DNA from: Planctomycetaceae bacterium
GTDB taxonomy: Bacteria; Planctomycetota; Planctomycetia; Pirellulales; Thermoguttaceae
Reading direction: 5' to 3'
DNA: 64,000 nucleotides
Assembly (NCBI GenBank): GCA_012719125.1
Contig: JAAYAY010000322.1
Coordinates: 58,368-122,367, forward strand
Shown here: piece by piece, positions 35,860-45,735 of the stretch
How positions within the stretch are numbered: position 1 is the stretch's first letter
How the letters are laid out: every line of letters starts with the position of its first letter
Position numbers and translations under genes: made by a program
Notes under the pieces: generated by a model
The model's input: only the letters and a program-made list of their open reading frames with translations
The model's database searches: none
What the model was told of the DNA's origin: nothing

Positions 35860-36113
35860 CACGTCAGCCTGCTGCCAAAGTGGTCATCTCCGGCGGCGAC
35901 GCCCGAAACTCAGTGCTTTTCACCATGATCCGCGATGCGCTGGCTCCCAAACCCATGGAAACGGGCGAAGTGCTGGGGATCGACACGGACGGCAAAGAGG
36001 CCTTGGCCTTTGCCTCGCTGGCTTGGGCGTTCGCCTGCGACATACCTGCCAATGTCCCGAGGCCACTGGCACGGCCCTCGGCTCCTATACGCCCGGTGCA
36101 ACTCGACCGCCCG
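35860..36113 (+). pseudogene. anmK: anmK relic (C-terminal part of anhydro-N-acetylmuramic acid kinase)
   Basis: About 80 residues survive: AKVVISGGDARNSVLFTMIR, then DTDGKEALAFASLAWAFACD and IPANVP match the AnmK C-terminus (SGGGARN and KEALAFA motifs). At ~36058 one base is missing and the family ending EATG...LGSYTPGATRP continues in the next frame. The rest of the ~370-residue kinase is gone. AnmK phosphorylates anhydroMurNAc in wall recycling; this copy cannot function. Confidence 0.75.
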
Positions 36114-36271
36114 TGTGCCACTGCTCCGCAGGAGCAGTGAGGAACACAGCCCGGGCTACTGCTTGTCTGCCGACAGCGAACCAGGCACGTTGAAAACGTG
36201 CCGCACGTGAAGCCAATCATCTATTGGCCCGTTGCACGCGATCCCGCGATGTGATTGCCGGTCCGAGACGG

Positions 36272-36910
36272 TCATCTCACCAGCCTGGTCTCGCCGGCCG
36301 TGAGAACGACCACGCGTTCTATCAGTCGGGCGCCGTCCTGCACAACGATCCGATATTGGTATCCAAGGCCCTTCTGGAGCCCCACGCTGCTGTACGTCCT
36401 CTGTGTGCCTTGGCTGGTCGTCTTGCGACCGTTGATCCAAACCGCGGCCGTCTCGGAGACAATGAGAACGATCGTAGCCGTGCCCGTGTCTTGAACGGAC
36501 CGGTTACTGCGAGAGTTCACTGGCGGCAGGGTTGGCTTGGCTTCCAGGGGTACCGGAGCGGCAGCAGGTGCCTCGGTGCTTGCCTCCGCGCTCGCGGCCG
36601 CTTCGATTGGTTGTGGGAAGACGACCGGGGAGGCCGGTGGGGCTGCATTGGCTGGGGGATAGGTTCGGGCATACGCGGGAACATAGGTTCGGGTGAGGGG
36701 CGGGGCATAGGCGGGAGCATAGAGTCCGTCGTATATGGGAGCATAGGCCGGCGTATAGATAGTCGGCTCCTGCGGCAACACGAGGGCGTCATAAGGGGTA
36801 CGTCCGGCACGCAGTCCAGCCAAGGAGCCGCACTCACCACACGACGGCCCTACCAGCAAGACGGCTACCCCCATCAACCAAGCAGAGCGGCACACGAAAC
36901 CCCTCCTCAT
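36272..36910 (-). CDS. TIGR03000 domain protein, secreted
   Basis: 212 residues: a signal peptide (SAWLMGVAVLLVGPSCGECG), a Tyr/Ala/Pro-rich repeat region (YAPAYAPPL, YVPAYARTYPP), an Ala/Pro/Glu linker, and a C-terminal TIGR03000 domain (IVLIVSETAAVWINGRKTTS, GTQRTYSSVGLQKGLGYQY, VVLTAGETRLV). The domain, a short beta-sandwich of unknown role, is restricted to planctomycetes. The gene is inside the tRNA-Val element and lies 132 bp after the sialidase-like gene. Role unknown; presumably on the cell surface. Confidence 0.82.
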   Translation of the reverse strand: MRRGFVCRSAWLMGVAVLLVGPSCGECGSLAGLRAGRTPYDALVLPQEPTIYTPAYAPIYDGLYAPAYAPPLTRTYVPAYARTYPPANAAPPASPVVFPQPIEAAASAEASTEAPAAAPVPLEAKPTLPPVNSRSNRSVQDTGTATIVLIVSETAAVWINGRKTTSQGTQRTYSSVGLQKGLGYQYRIVVQDGARLIERVVVLTAGETRLVR

Positions 36911-37042
36911 TCTTGTGGCAAGAAAAGTGGCCTACCTGATTATACGCCGTGAATCCATGCTGGGCATCCGAACCGACCTGTCCGGGGGCCTGGTCGGTTC
37001 CGGAGGTTGTTGAACCAGTCAAAGAAACGTTTCATGAAAAGC

Positions 37043-40000
37043 TCACTCCGGCGCGGCACCGTCGCGAACCCTGCCAAACGCAGGACCGCCCGCGCCGACA
37101 TAACCATAGCTGACGCCGTTATCATCCGGCGTAACCCAGAAGGCGTACAAGGAACCCTCAGCGACATGGAAGCGGAATTTGACCGGCTTGCCGGCCAGCT
37201 CGGCCAGGCCGGGCAGTTCGACACGCAGCTTCGTCTTGTCGCCGGACACAGGTTCCGAGGCGGTAAGAACATCCCCGTCCCTGTCGAGCACTTCCACGCG
37301 CAGCTCGCCGTTCAGATTCACGAAGAGATGCTCCCCGTTGAACTTCACCGGGCGCGTCGTCAGCTCTCCGGGGCCGTCCATGCTGGCAAAACCATCGCGA
37401 CGCAGCATCGCCAGGCCGATACTGCCGCCGGAATACATGCCGCGTTGGCCGCTGGGGGCCAGGCCGCTGAAACCCGTGTAGGGAAAGACCAGTTGGTCCT
37501 CGAACACGACGAAGATACCGGCGGTGCTGTGCAGATACGCGCGATCCCACGAGCCTTCCGTGCGCGAGCCGACAATGAATCCACGCCGATCCGGCCGGTG
37601 CCAGTGAAAGCCGTCGCGGCTGAAGCCCAGTTCGAGATCGATCAGCTTGGGAAACTTGCCCTTGTCGCAGATCGCGTTGTTCGGGCCGCGGTGAATGGAG
37701 TGCATGCCCACCATGAGGCTCTCGTACGCGACCGCGTTGAGGCTGTAGAGCTGCGGCGCGTCGCCCGCGCCGGGATAGCGGTCCGGCGGCTCGGGGGCGT
37801 CGAGCTTGTCGGTGCTGGTCCAATAGACGGCTTGTTTCCAATTGGCGCCTTGCAGGAATTCGTCGCTTTCAAGGTAATACCGGCTACGACCGCGCGAGGT
37901 GCCTTTCTTGATGCTGAAGCACCACTTCCGGCGGAAAGGATTGAAAAAGAACGAGCAGTAGTCATCCGCGGCGATGCTCGTGGGCACGGTGTCGGACCAG
38001 ATCCTGCCGTCGGAGACGTGCAGCGAGTGGCTGAAGCCCGGCGGACGATCCCCCGGCTCGACGTGCATCCAGCAGGTGAGGTACTTGATCCGCTCGGCGG
38101 GATTCTCTGTGTTCAGATCGAGCCACACGCAGTTGTCGGAGCCACCGGCGACGAGCTTCGGTCCGGTCCAGCGCAGGCCCTCGGCGAGAATCTGCCCGTG
38201 ACGCGTCCACGTTTTCATGCCGGCGCTCGTGGCGAGCCAGAGCGGGCCGCGCCAGCCGGCGACGTAGAACATCTTGAAATGCTTTTCCGCCGGATCGTAA
38301 AACACACCGCCGTGGCCGGTGTAAACCGTGGCCTGCTGCCCCGCCTCACCCTGCGTGGACGGGCCGAGTTCGCGCTCCGTTTCGGCTTTGAAGACGGGAT
38401 TGCCCTCGAATTTCGTTGCCTGGTGAAAGGTGCGCTTCAGCGAGGTCTTTTCGATGAGGAAATCGTCCACGAAGAGCTGCCGCCCCACGTCGATGGGGAT
38501 CGTCCTCGGAAACCGCATCAGATAGGGCACCGGCATCGGCTCGGCCGAGTCGGGATCGCGAAACGGCGGCGGCCAGGGGAGCGGAAGCTCGATGCCGTTA
38601 TAGAGCACTTCGGGCTTTGGGCCGATGGCCTTGTTGGCGAGCATCCGCAGCTTCGCATCGGCAGAAACGATCTTTCCCGCCAGCACGTCCGCCTCGCGGA
38701 ACCTGGCCAGCAGGATTTCCGCGTCGCTGTGCCGGTTCCAGTCGTAGAGGATGTGGATGAGTCCGTCGGGCGCCTCGAAGCCGTCGGGGTACGACACCGC
38801 GGTGCGATCATCGAGCAGCAGGCCACCCTTCCACGTCTGGCCTTCGTCCTCCGAAAGCCACGCGCTCATGTGCGAGCGTTTCGACAATCGCTCCGTGGGC
38901 GAGCCGTTCTTCACCAGCAGGATGCGGCCGGATTTCAAGCGGCGCAGGAAGAAACGCGCGTTCACATTCTGCACCGTGGCGGCTTGCCGCGGCTTGCTCC
39001 ACGTCGCGCCGCCGTCGCTGGAAAAGCTCTCGTGCGGCTGGCCCTTCGTGCGGGCGAGCATCCACAACCGGCCATCTCGCAATTCGACCATCATGTGCTC
39101 GTCGAACTCCCAGTCGGGGAATTGCAGGCTGCCCCGCTCCTTCCACGAGCGGCCCTCGTCGATGGAGGCGAACACGCGGGCGGTCTTCTTGTGCCAGTCG
39201 GACACCGGCAGCAGCCAGTCGCCCCTGTTGAGCACCGTCGGCTTGTTCAGCGTGCAGCCTTCGGCGAAGAACACCGGCTCCGTCCAAAAAGGCTCCGCTG
39301 CGTCCGGATTATCGCAGCGGATGAACCAGTTCGTGATCCGGCCCTGCGGATCGCCGAGCTGCTGGTCGAAGAACAGCCACAGGCGGCCGAGGGGATCGGT
39401 CCACAGATTGCCCACCAGGGCCCCGCTGAGCCGTTGATCCGTGGCAATCCTCGGGCCGACCGCGAGCCGCGGCTTCGACCACGACTGGCCGCCATCGTCG
39501 CTCGTGGCCAGCAGGAAATAACCGTCCACCTTGTCGCCCGTGCCGGTCCAGCAGCCCCAGAGGCGGCCCTTCGGGGTGCGGTCCATGCCGATGATCATCG
39601 CGCCGGGCCGGGCCTCGTCTTGAAACTCCGCACCCGGATCGGCGAGCACGACCGGCACTTCTGGATCGAACTTCTTCAACTCCGCGCCATGCGGGATGAG
39701 CAGCACCATTTTGCCAAACCGGAACCGCTCGCCCGCTTTCACGTCCTTGCGGTAAAGGCTGACGCGGTTGATCTCGCCGGGGAAAAGCTGCACTTCGGGC
39801 ACGTCGACCTTGGTGAAGCCCGCCTCTTGCAGCGCAGTTTCCTGGCTGGCGGCCTTGGGGCGGATCGTCGGGGTCAGCGCAAACAGCGTGCCGGGCCTGG
39901 TGACCTGAGCGTGCAGCCTCTCGATGCTCGTGCACAGGAAGGGGAGTCCCCGCACCGCCTCGGGCATTTCGTCGATGACGTAGTTGCGGTCGGTGAAGAG

Positions 40001-41341
40001 CTTTGCACCGCGCTTCATCACGGCCGGTTCCTCAGGCGGCGGTGCGGGCCACTCGATGCGGGTCTGGCCGCTTTGCCGCTCGAACTGGCCCACGGTCTCC
40101 AGTCTGCCGAACATGATGCGTTCCTTGCGGCTCGCGTCCGTGTCCCCCTGCGTGACGCTGAGCCAGATGGCGCCTTCGTGCTCGTGGAAGGTGGGGTACT
40201 GAAAGGACTTCGGCGTCTCGAAGCGGTATTTGCGCCCCCAGATGAGGCCATCGCAGGAAACGTCCACGTTGAACACGCTGCGATGCACGCCGTGAAATTT
40301 TGTCACCTCCTGCCAGCCGAGGTAATAGACGCCGCCGAAGCGGTCGAAGGTGGGCTTCGAGTTTGCGCCGTTCGGCACGTTCGGCATCTCGCGGCCGGGG
40401 GTCCAGGATTTGCCGTCCCGGCTGGTGGTGAAATGGTAGTTGCCCTTGTCGTTGCGGCAGATGGCCATCCAGGTGCCGTCGGGCAGGCGGTTCACCGCCG
40501 ACTCGCTGAACTGCTCGGTCTGCGGCTCGTTGTAGTGGCCGATCACCTCAAACGTCTCCAGGTCCTCATGCACCAGTGCCAGGGCATTCTGCTTGCCGCG
40601 GAAGTTGTTCAAAGCGACGTACAACCGGCCGTCGAACCGCTTGAAGGAGTCGAAGATGAAGAAGGAATGGTCGCTGGCCTTCTTCGTGAAGCCCTGCGTC
40701 GCCGCGTCCGCATGAAAATGCTGCGGTTGGAAATCAAACGTGCCTGCGGCGATCCTGAGCCGCGCCTTGTAGATTGTCGGCGCGAACTGGCCGCCTCGAA
40801 GATCAAAGTCGCGATACCACATCTGCGACTGCCGCTTGCCGGGATCTTCGCTGGTGAAGTAGCAGCGCAGCGTGTTGGCGTCCTTCTGGATGATGCGCGG
40901 CACGAAACAGGCGCCAACCGGCAGCGTTTCGTTTTCAAAGCGCTGCTCGCCCTTCGCGAAATCGATGATCTCTTCCGTCTTCAGCTCGTTCAGATTCACG
41001 ATGGACATCGTGGCGTAGACGAACGGCCACGCGGCGCTCTCGCCGCCCTTGAGGTCGTTCACCTCGGCGACGATGTAGGCACGGTCGTCCACGCAGACGA
41101 ACTCCGCATCGTGCGCCCCTTTTGCTCGCGTTGCGGAAGTGTTCACGAGGCGGCGCATCACAATGTCGCCCGCCAGCGCCGGGTCCCAAACGGGCGGCAG
41201 GAGACCGGACCCGTCGAATCCCTTTGCAGTGGGGTCCTGCCCGGTGCATTTGGCAAGGTCGATGGCGACCGGTTCGGCAGCGGACAGCGCGGAAAGTGAT
41301 GCGGCAAAGAATGCGGCGATGCAGACGACAATGGATTTCAC
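37043..41341 (-). CDS. Giant three-module sialidase-like (BNR) secreted protein
   Basis: 1432 residues; the start is GTG. Signal peptide IVVCIAAFFAASLSALSA. At least five Asp boxes (SxDxGxxW) are visible: SRDGKSW (307), SDDGGQSW (614), SIDEGRSW (726), SSDGGATW (774) and SEDEGQTW (830). Module A is ~25-430, module B (classic BNR sialidase-like) ~440-900, and module C begins ~945 with IDVGRQLFVDDFLIEKTSLK, itself a common free-standing planctomycete five-blade-propeller protein (GH43/117-like). Free sialidase-type proteins are ~400-550 residues, so this is a fusion of three. Substrate unknown. Confidence 0.8.
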   Translation of the reverse strand: MKSIVVCIAAFFAASLSALSAAEPVAIDLAKCTGQDPTAKGFDGSGLLPPVWDPALAGDIVMRRLVNTSATRAKGAHDAEFVCVDDRAYIVAEVNDLKGGESAAWPFVYATMSIVNLNELKTEEIIDFAKGEQRFENETLPVGACFVPRIIQKDANTLRCYFTSEDPGKRQSQMWYRDFDLRGGQFAPTIYKARLRIAAGTFDFQPQHFHADAATQGFTKKASDHSFFIFDSFKRFDGRLYVALNNFRGKQNALALVHEDLETFEVIGHYNEPQTEQFSESAVNRLPDGTWMAICRNDKGNYHFTTSRDGKSWTPGREMPNVPNGANSKPTFDRFGGVYYLGWQEVTKFHGVHRSVFNVDVSCDGLIWGRKYRFETPKSFQYPTFHEHEGAIWLSVTQGDTDASRKERIMFGRLETVGQFERQSGQTRIEWPAPPPEEPAVMKRGAKLFTDRNYVIDEMPEAVRGLPFLCTSIERLHAQVTRPGTLFALTPTIRPKAASQETALQEAGFTKVDVPEVQLFPGEINRVSLYRKDVKAGERFRFGKMVLLIPHGAELKKFDPEVPVVLADPGAEFQDEARPGAMIIGMDRTPKGRLWGCWTGTGDKVDGYFLLATSDDGGQSWSKPRLAVGPRIATDQRLSGALVGNLWTDPLGRLWLFFDQQLGDPQGRITNWFIRCDNPDAAEPFWTEPVFFAEGCTLNKPTVLNRGDWLLPVSDWHKKTARVFASIDEGRSWKERGSLQFPDWEFDEHMMVELRDGRLWMLARTKGQPHESFSSDGGATWSKPRQAATVQNVNARFFLRRLKSGRILLVKNGSPTERLSKRSHMSAWLSEDEGQTWKGGLLLDDRTAVSYPDGFEAPDGLIHILYDWNRHSDAEILLARFREADVLAGKIVSADAKLRMLANKAIGPKPEVLYNGIELPLPWPPPFRDPDSAEPMPVPYLMRFPRTIPIDVGRQLFVDDFLIEKTSLKRTFHQATKFEGNPVFKAETERELGPSTQGEAGQQATVYTGHGGVFYDPAEKHFKMFYVAGWRGPLWLATSAGMKTWTRHGQILAEGLRWTGPKLVAGGSDNCVWLDLNTENPAERIKYLTCWMHVEPGDRPPGFSHSLHVSDGRIWSDTVPTSIAADDYCSFFFNPFRRKWCFSIKKGTSRGRSRYYLESDEFLQGANWKQAVYWTSTDKLDAPEPPDRYPGAGDAPQLYSLNAVAYESLMVGMHSIHRGPNNAICDKGKFPKLIDLELGFSRDGFHWHRPDRRGFIVGSRTEGSWDRAYLHSTAGIFVVFEDQLVFPYTGFSGLAPSGQRGMYSGGSIGLAMLRRDGFASMDGPGELTTRPVKFNGEHLFVNLNGELRVEVLDRDGDVLTASEPVSGDKTKLRVELPGLAELAGKPVKFRFHVAEGSLYAFWVTPDDNGVSYGYVGAGGPAFGRVRDGAAPE

Positions 41342-41509
41342 GGTTCAGGGCCTTCTGTCAGGCAGTGTGATCGAGGTGATTGCCATGCCCGGAGTTTAGC
41401 CGCCATGCGAAACCAGTTCCACAGCCGTCCGGAGAAAGTCAAACTCGACCATGCCGCCGGCCGTCTCGGAGTACCGGCCCGGATGCGGCACGCCAGCTCA
41501 TGAACTTGC

Positions 41510-41787
41510 TTACCGCCGATTCCCTTCCTTCAACAGCGCCGCCAGCCGCATCTCCGTCCCTTCATGGACAATCGACGATAGCCGGCTGAAATCGTTGCCG
41601 ATGATGCTGGTCTGGTCGTTGCCCGCCCCGTCCAGCGAAAAGAACGCCGTCTAGGCGGCACGCGGGCGGCAGCCGTGGGTGAAGAAGCCGACACGCCTCC
41701 CAACGCCCCACCACGCCATCTGACGCGATCTCTTTGTCGTGCACGAGTCTGAAGCCGACCAGGCGTCCGAAGCAATTCTCCGGGCAT
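41510..41787 (-). pseudogene. Decayed C-terminal gene fragment
   Basis: Two frames must be joined to read protein-like sequence: GRLVGFRLVHDKEIASDGVV upstream, then FFSLDGAGNDQTSIIGNDF and SSIVHEGTEMRLAALLKE, ending at a stop at 41510. I do not recognise the family; the frame change and isolation show it is a relic. Confidence 0.4.
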
Positions 41788-42066
41788 CTACGGTGATTCT
41801 AAGAGGGCCGGTGAGGTTGGAGCGGCTGGAGGTGGAGGTTTTGACTCCAAGGTCATTGTCAGGAATGTGATCCGCACCGGATGGTTTGCCGATGTTGCCG
41901 CTTCAAAAAAAGTGCCATTAAAAACTCGAATTCTGATTCCGACCGCCGCCGCCTGTGTCTGAATCGCCGCCAGCAGGCTGGCGTGGTCCATGGCCGCAGG
42001 GTCGCAGCCGCCAGGCAACTCTACACGCACGACAGGGTTCGCCACTTTTGCTCGGCTGAATGGCAT
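41788..42066 (-). CDS. Short unidentified ORF (92 codons), doubtful
   Basis: Protein-like N-terminal half (VANPVVRVELPGGCDPAAMD, HASLLAAIQTQAAAVGIRIR) and a Pro-rich end. It borders decayed sequence and has no ribosome site, so it may be another relic. Confidence 0.25.
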   Translation of the reverse strand: MPFSRAKVANPVVRVELPGGCDPAAMDHASLLAAIQTQAAAVGIRIRVFNGTFFEAATSANHPVRITFLTMTLESKPPPPAAPTSPALLESP

Positions 42067-42176
42067 CCGGCTATTGACCTTGCGCTAACCACGCCCGCGC
42101 CGGTAAAATGATGGGAGTCAGCTGGCCAGCAATCACGCGTTCTGGCTGACAAGCTATTTTTGGTGGGAGAAGCACC

Positions 42177-42272
42177 ATGCAGGTGAGTCAACGAACGGCA
42201 AACATCATTTACTGGGCATTTCTCCTCTTCTGCCTGATTCTGATGCTGATCGGCAAGATTCAGGGGCCCTGA
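42177..42272 (+). CDS. 31-residue single-span membrane protein
   Basis: Encodes QVSQRTANIIYWAFLLFC followed by LILMLIGKIQGP: one transmembrane helix with a basic end. GGAGA lies 7 bp before the ATG. Such small proteins occur as stand-alone membrane peptides. It lies in the element and is on the opposite strand to its neighbours. Function unknown. Confidence 0.45.
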   Translation: MQVSQRTANIIYWAFLLFCLILMLIGKIQGP

Positions 42273-43300
42273 ATCGCGTCCCGCCTTGAGACGCACGATC
42301 AGGCCTGGGCTGCGTGGAAGAGTTGTGCCGGCCCTCTTGCGGCATCAATTGTCAACTTGCTACCGACCGCCTGGCAGGGTAGCGGCCGAGGTGGCTTCAT
42401 CGAGAATGCCAGCACGCCCGAACATGCCGAGCGCCGTACACCGCTTCGCCGTCGAGTGCGACCGAGTTTGGATACGCCCATACGTTCACGTCGTGCCGGA
42501 AGGGCGACCAGTCGCCACCCAGCATCGCGTATAGCCGTGGCGAGAGACTCCGACAACCGCACAATTCCGTCATTTCCTGATGCTCGACCCAAGGCCATGG
42601 CACTCTTTGTTGATCATGTTGCCGCACGCCGCGATGGAGATTCTACTGGCGGCCGATCACGCAAACAACCGGTTCCGGGCCGACCCCCACGGCCTGCAGA
42701 CTCCTGCCAGGCGGTCGAAATCGAAACTGGCAGCCCTGGTGCCAAAAACTCCCCCCCGAAACAAGTCGCCAACCATGCGTTTCGTCAGGCAGAGTCGCCG
42801 CGTTGGTGATCGGCCCCGGCCAGCTTGACGGGCTCCCACGTCTGACGGAGAATCGGCCTGGCGCCGGCGGACGTGTCGAGATCGCTGCTCCACCTGGGGC
42901 TTCGGATGGTGGACGTGAAGCAGCAGGCTGCGAGGCTTGATTCCGGATCACCGGCCCAGGATGCTGGGCTTGGAGGGTCGTTTCTAATGGCACTCTCCAA
43001 CTCATACGGCCAGCTGCGGTTCAGTAAACCTATCGGCAGCAACCGTCGGCCCTGAGCAGACACCTCGCTGAAGGGCCCAAGATGCGTTCGGTTGGCTTGG
43101 GCCCCCCCGCGAGGCCCCTGGCTGTGACGGAAGCGACTACGAGGCCGTCTGGTGAGCCTGAGAGGCCTTGGAGACGACCACCGTATCAGCGGGCGTCGCC
43201 GGCATGTGCCTGACGGCTCGCCAAGCACACGACGACGAATGCCGATACATCACCAGCCTCACGGCGAAAACCATCGTACGCTGCGCACTCTGGGCCCTAC
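42273..43300. other. Non-coding or decayed stretch of the element
   Basis: About 1 kb without a convincing gene. One minus-strand piece near 42400-42550 reads LSPRLYAMLGGDWSPFRHDV and may be a relic of an unknown protein; other frames look random. Confidence 0.5.
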
Positions 43301-43492
43301 TCAATTTGACCCTTTTCGCCACGAGCGATCCGTTGGTGACAGTGTCGGCAGCTCGACCGGTGTTGCCCCTTTGAGCGATCGGAGCAAGTTGGCCTGATCG
43401 GCCTCCTCGTCGTAATCCATGGGCGTCGTCCACCGGTGGCCTGTTAATGTCTTACCGTCCATGGTGATTGAGATCTTGCCTCGATTGTTCAT
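43301..43492 (-). CDS. Small hypothetical protein (63 aa)
   Basis: From ATG 43492: NNRGKISITMDGKTLTGHRW, DYDEEADQANLLRSLKGATP. Soluble and acidic; AGGGGG is about 12 bp upstream. In the element, downstream of the polymerase relic on the same strand. No family recognised. Confidence 0.35.
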   Translation of the reverse strand: MNNRGKISITMDGKTLTGHRWTTPMDYDEEADQANLLRSLKGATPVELPTLSPTDRSWRKGSN

Positions 43493-43639
43493 GCTCTCGG
43501 CCCCCTGATAATTACTCGCGGTGTTTTGTTGCCAATCCGATTTTTCCGGTTCACGCCTCGCCTGAGTGTGTGTGTGGGAGGGTGTTTGCGTGTGAGGTTC
43601 CGAGAGCCGGCCCGAGGTTCGCGGACCGCGTCGCTGCAA

Positions 43640-43723
43640 TCACCTACCCAACCACGCGCATAGGAGCAGCAGACCGATCACCAGATAACGCACCAGGTTC
43701 TCAATAAGCTTAGACGCGTTCAT
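43640..43723 (-). CDS. 27-residue membrane peptide overlapping the polymerase end
   Basis: ATG 43723 begins NASKLIENLVRYLVIGLLLL, then CAWLGR: one transmembrane span. It overlaps the polymerase stop by 14 bp, consistent with translational coupling, but its small size makes chance possible. Confidence 0.3.
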   Translation of the reverse strand: MNASKLIENLVRYLVIGLLLLCAWLGR

Positions 43724-45119
43724 GGCTATCAACCCCCAACGCTGCAGTACAAGTAGGAACGCCGATCTGCCCGGACGTCCCGGGATCATTCGGCGTGCTG
43801 AGCGACGGGGCTGCGGTACCCGCAGCCGATTCTTTGTACACCTGCAACTGTCCATGCTCGTCGTAGGTTGCCACTGCATCCTTGTGCCATCGATCCATGG
43901 CCGCGTACTCCACCTTGATCAGGACATCTGGCACGACTTCTTGCATCCCCTCGATCATCAAGCGGCGGATATTCTCTGCGTGGTTTGTAAGATTGGAGTC
44001 GACGGGCACCTCGATAAGCACCTCGTCGTGGATGAAGTTGACGATCCGGTAGCCGGCGCGCCAGAGTTTCCAGACGGCCAGCTTGGCGCCGTCGGCGGCG
44101 AGGCCCTGGAAGATCGTGTTATGGCGTGCCGTGTACGTGGCATTGGCTCGTAATCGGCCAGTAAGAGTGAACACTCCAGACCGATCCAGCTCTTGCACAA
44201 CGGCCCTGCGCAACTCTGACGAGGCGCTTCGCTGATGCACTGCAGCACGATAGGCTGCCGGCACACGTGCAATCTGCCGTGCAACCGCCGACCAAAAATA
44301 GTCAAGTTCTTTCGGAGCGTAGGTGCGACCTTCCCCGGTCACAGGCGATCGCTCGCCCAGGACCTTGAGGCACATGAAGCCCAGGGTACTATCGGGTAAG
44401 TCCTCGCAACCATCACTCCGGCGGTGAAACAACATCCCTTGCCGGCCGGTGTGTTCGGCATATTGTGTCGGCGTCAATGCGAACGCTTCGGCTGCTTGCT
44501 CCCCGGGATTCGTGGCATCATCCAGAAACGCACGCATCTCCGGGAATGTACCCAGCCAGGTCTGTGAGAACTCTTCGACTTCGACGTCACTCAGAGCGAG
44601 CCCATAGTTGGCTTGGGAATACGCCTGTATGCTCTGGTCTCCCATCCCACCGGGCTTTCCAAAGTTGATTGCCTTGGCCTTCTGACGTTCGTTACGGGTG
44701 ACTGTCTCTTCCGACTTACGCATGACCCGTGCCGCCACCATTCGATGCAGATCTTTTCCCTCGTTGATCGCCTTGGCCATCGCGGATGGTGCGTTGAACT
44801 GCCTCTGCACTGCCTGAGCCAGGGTTGCGAGTTCGACGGTGCTGTAATCGGCAGCAATGAAGACGTTCCCGGGCGATGGAATGAAGCAGGATCGGACTCG
44901 GTCGTCGCGAGGAAGGTTCTGTGCGTTCAGTTCGCCGCGCGATGAGGTGCGGCCGGTTACTTTGATTGGATCGAACGACGGATGGATCACACCGCGGCAC
45001 ATTTTTTCGAGGTAGGTCGATCGCAGTTTTGTCACGGCTCGATACTGCTGGAGAGCGATCACGAACTCGTGGGAGTCGATAGCTGCCAGATCTTCTACCG
45101 ATACGCCAATCTTGCCGGT
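43710..45119 (-). pseudogene. Truncated family-A DNA polymerase (polymerase domain only)
   Basis: Reading begins inside the thumb domain (TGKIGVSVEDLAAIDSHEF at 45119) and continues through QYRAVTKLRSTYL, motif A (AADYSTVEL), motif B (RQKAKAINFGKPGGMG) and motif C (FIHDEVLIEVP). Palm and fingers with the two catalytic Asp are complete, but the exonuclease domains and first part of the thumb are missing. A GTG at 45062 could start a 450-residue product. The break falls exactly where the integrase relic also ends, so one deletion removed both missing parts. Confidence 0.8.
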
Positions 45120-45715
45120 TGCGGTTCGCCGACCGTGGCGTCATTGACCGGACGGACCGGGGGACGTTCCGGCGCCGCTGTGCGGCCTTTGGAGAGCCCT
45201 CGGACCGTGGAGAGCGCGTGCGAAGTGCCGCGCGGTACCAGTTCCTCCGACTCGCCCCAACGGAAGATACGCTTAATGCCGCCGATCCGGGCGTTGACGC
45301 CCACGCGACTGTACCCTTCGCCCACGAGGGAGGACTGAATCATCTTCAGCCGCTTCGGGCCGAATTCGTCGACGGGGAGCTTACCGAAGTGATCGACCAG
45401 GATCTTGACGTGCTGCTTCACGTGGCCCAACTGCGTGGTGGGCTGGCCGTCCTTCCGGTACCAGCCATCGGCAAACCGGAGAAACGCGGCGCACAACTGG
45501 ACGATGGTAATCCATCCGACCTTCGGGGCCTCGGGCTCGGGGTCCGATGCCGCGGGTTCCAGGTTGACCAGATCGGACAGAAACCGCGCATAGTTGGCGC
45601 TGGCCTCTTTCAATCCGTACTCGCCCAGGTAGATACGCTGGTACTGCCAGGTGACGTAGGCTTGTCCGCTGGCCTTGTGGCGTGAGAGCTTCGGCGGTCG
45701 TTTGAGCTTGGGCAT
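45095..45715 (-). pseudogene. Tyrosine recombinase (integrase), catalytic domain deleted
   Basis: 206 codons from ATG 45715 (GGAGC upstream). It has the arm-binding/SAM-like N-terminal domains: SRHKASGQAYVTWQYQRIYL and EFGPKRLKMIQSSLVGEGYS with GVNARIGGIKRIFRWGESEE, collinear with the intact integrase at 58656. It stops after NDATVGE, where the intact one continues to its R-K-H-R-H-Y catalytic domain. The last ~10 residues are out-of-frame polymerase sequence. It was the integrase of the tRNA-Val element. Confidence 0.82.
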
Positions 45716-45735
45716 GGGAAGTGCTCCTTTCAGCC

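Noticed and set aside
37007..41299. 1430-codon open frame on the plus strand opposite the sialidase-like gene
   Set aside because: Equal length to the minus-strand gene, but its sequence is Arg/Ala/Val-rich without motif; the minus strand has a signal peptide and five Asp boxes.
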